Source of the DNA: Planctomycetales bacterium | GTDB lineage: Bacteria > 4484-113 > JAFGCY01 | NCBI GenBank assembly: GCA_024645305.1 | Contig: JAHEFU010000042.1 | Coordinates: 1 to 13,127 of the forward strand | Length of the DNA: 13,127 bases | Direction of reading: 5' to 3' | Shown here: one piece after another, positions 12,978 through 13,127 of the stretch | How the letters are laid out: each line of letters begins with the position of its first letter | Position numbering within the stretch: the first letter of the stretch is position 1 | Translations under genes and position numbers: made by a program | Notes under the pieces: model-generated | What the model saw: only the letters and a program-made list of their open reading frames with translations | What the model was told of the DNA's origin: nothing | The model's database searches: none

Positions 12978-13127
12978 GTGCCACAGAACATCAGTCTGCT
13001 GATAATCGCCGTCCTGCTGGGGCTTGGGACCGGGGTGTACTTCGGCCATACCTCGCGCCAGACCGAGAAGCAGGACCGCAGCGGGGCCGATCCGACGAGT
13101 CCGGTGGTGATGCGGGAGCTGCTGGGG
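12978..13127 (+). CDS. N-terminal fragment of a membrane-anchored protein (partial)
   Basis: The first 50 residues are in the window; the gene runs off the right edge. From a GTG at 12978 the peptide reads MPQNISLLIIAVLLGLGTGVYFG, one hydrophobic anchor at about residues 6-23. A polar, disordered-looking stretch (HTSRQTEKQDRSGADPTSP) follows, and then VVMRELLG. The frame stays open to the edge. No ATG or other good start is seen in frame upstream. It is divergent from the FG-GAP gene, and both encode single-span anchored proteins. An inner-membrane-anchored periplasmic protein is likely, but its function cannot be told. Confidence 0.6.
   Translation, partial: MPQNISLLIIAVLLGLGTGVYFGHTSRQTEKQDRSGADPTSPVVMRELLG

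Overview
The window is about 13 kb of bacterial chromosome, GC-rich in its coding parts. It carries seven genes supported with reasonable confidence and one probable small gene. Two of these genes are cut by the window edges. The organism is probably a diderm bacterium: it has a canonical (not MukB-type) SMC, a single-span membrane-anchored parvulin-like chaperone, and several proteins with one N-terminal membrane anchor and a large extracytoplasmic domain. I cannot assign a phylum. Translation signals are mixed. Some genes have a Shine-Dalgarno sequence (the parvulin-like gene, the zinc-ribbon gene, smc). Others have a -10-like hexamer 6-9 bases before the start codon and no ribosome binding site, which suggests leaderless mRNAs.

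Layout. Bases 1-2480 are read on the minus strand: a 168-aa four-helix membrane protein, a 67-aa Tyr/Trp/Pro-rich small protein, a 462-aa coiled-coil protein, and the N-terminus of a membrane-anchored protein running off the left edge. Bases 2533-6214 are read on the plus strand: a 456-aa protein (paired LHM(K/R)LGGAGDPV motif, zinc ribbon, one membrane span, pseudopilin-like C-terminal part), then a 733-aa PpiD/SurA-like parvulin chaperone with TPR-like and acidic segments. The second gene has its own extended -10 promoter. It ends in two tandem GCAA-tetraloop hairpins and a strong intrinsic terminator, convergent with smc. Bases 6387-10139 on the minus strand are smc, probably starting at a TTG with a good ribosome binding site and overlapping a 19-codon upstream ORF.

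Bases 10240-11512 hold no convincing protein gene. This stretch contains a minus-strand intrinsic terminator preceded by a GGA-rich hairpin (possible small RNA), two perfect inverted repeats in an AT-rich patch, a short 7-bp/21-bp tandem repeat, several hairpins, and a second strong minus-strand terminator behind a structured ~200-nt segment. Bases 11513-12877 (minus) encode a membrane-anchored FG-GAP/VCBS repeat protein. It diverges from a membrane-anchored protein that starts at 12978 and runs off the right edge.

The genes do not form an obvious pathway. SMC is a housekeeping chromosome-organisation gene, the parvulin-like protein is an envelope-folding factor, and most of the rest are envelope proteins of unknown function. 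I see no defence system, phage, insertion sequence, CRISPR array, tRNA or rRNA. The most novel-looking items are the candidate RNAs in the long intergenic region, the tandem GNRA hairpins, the twin peptide motif next to a zinc ribbon, and the leaderless promoter pattern.
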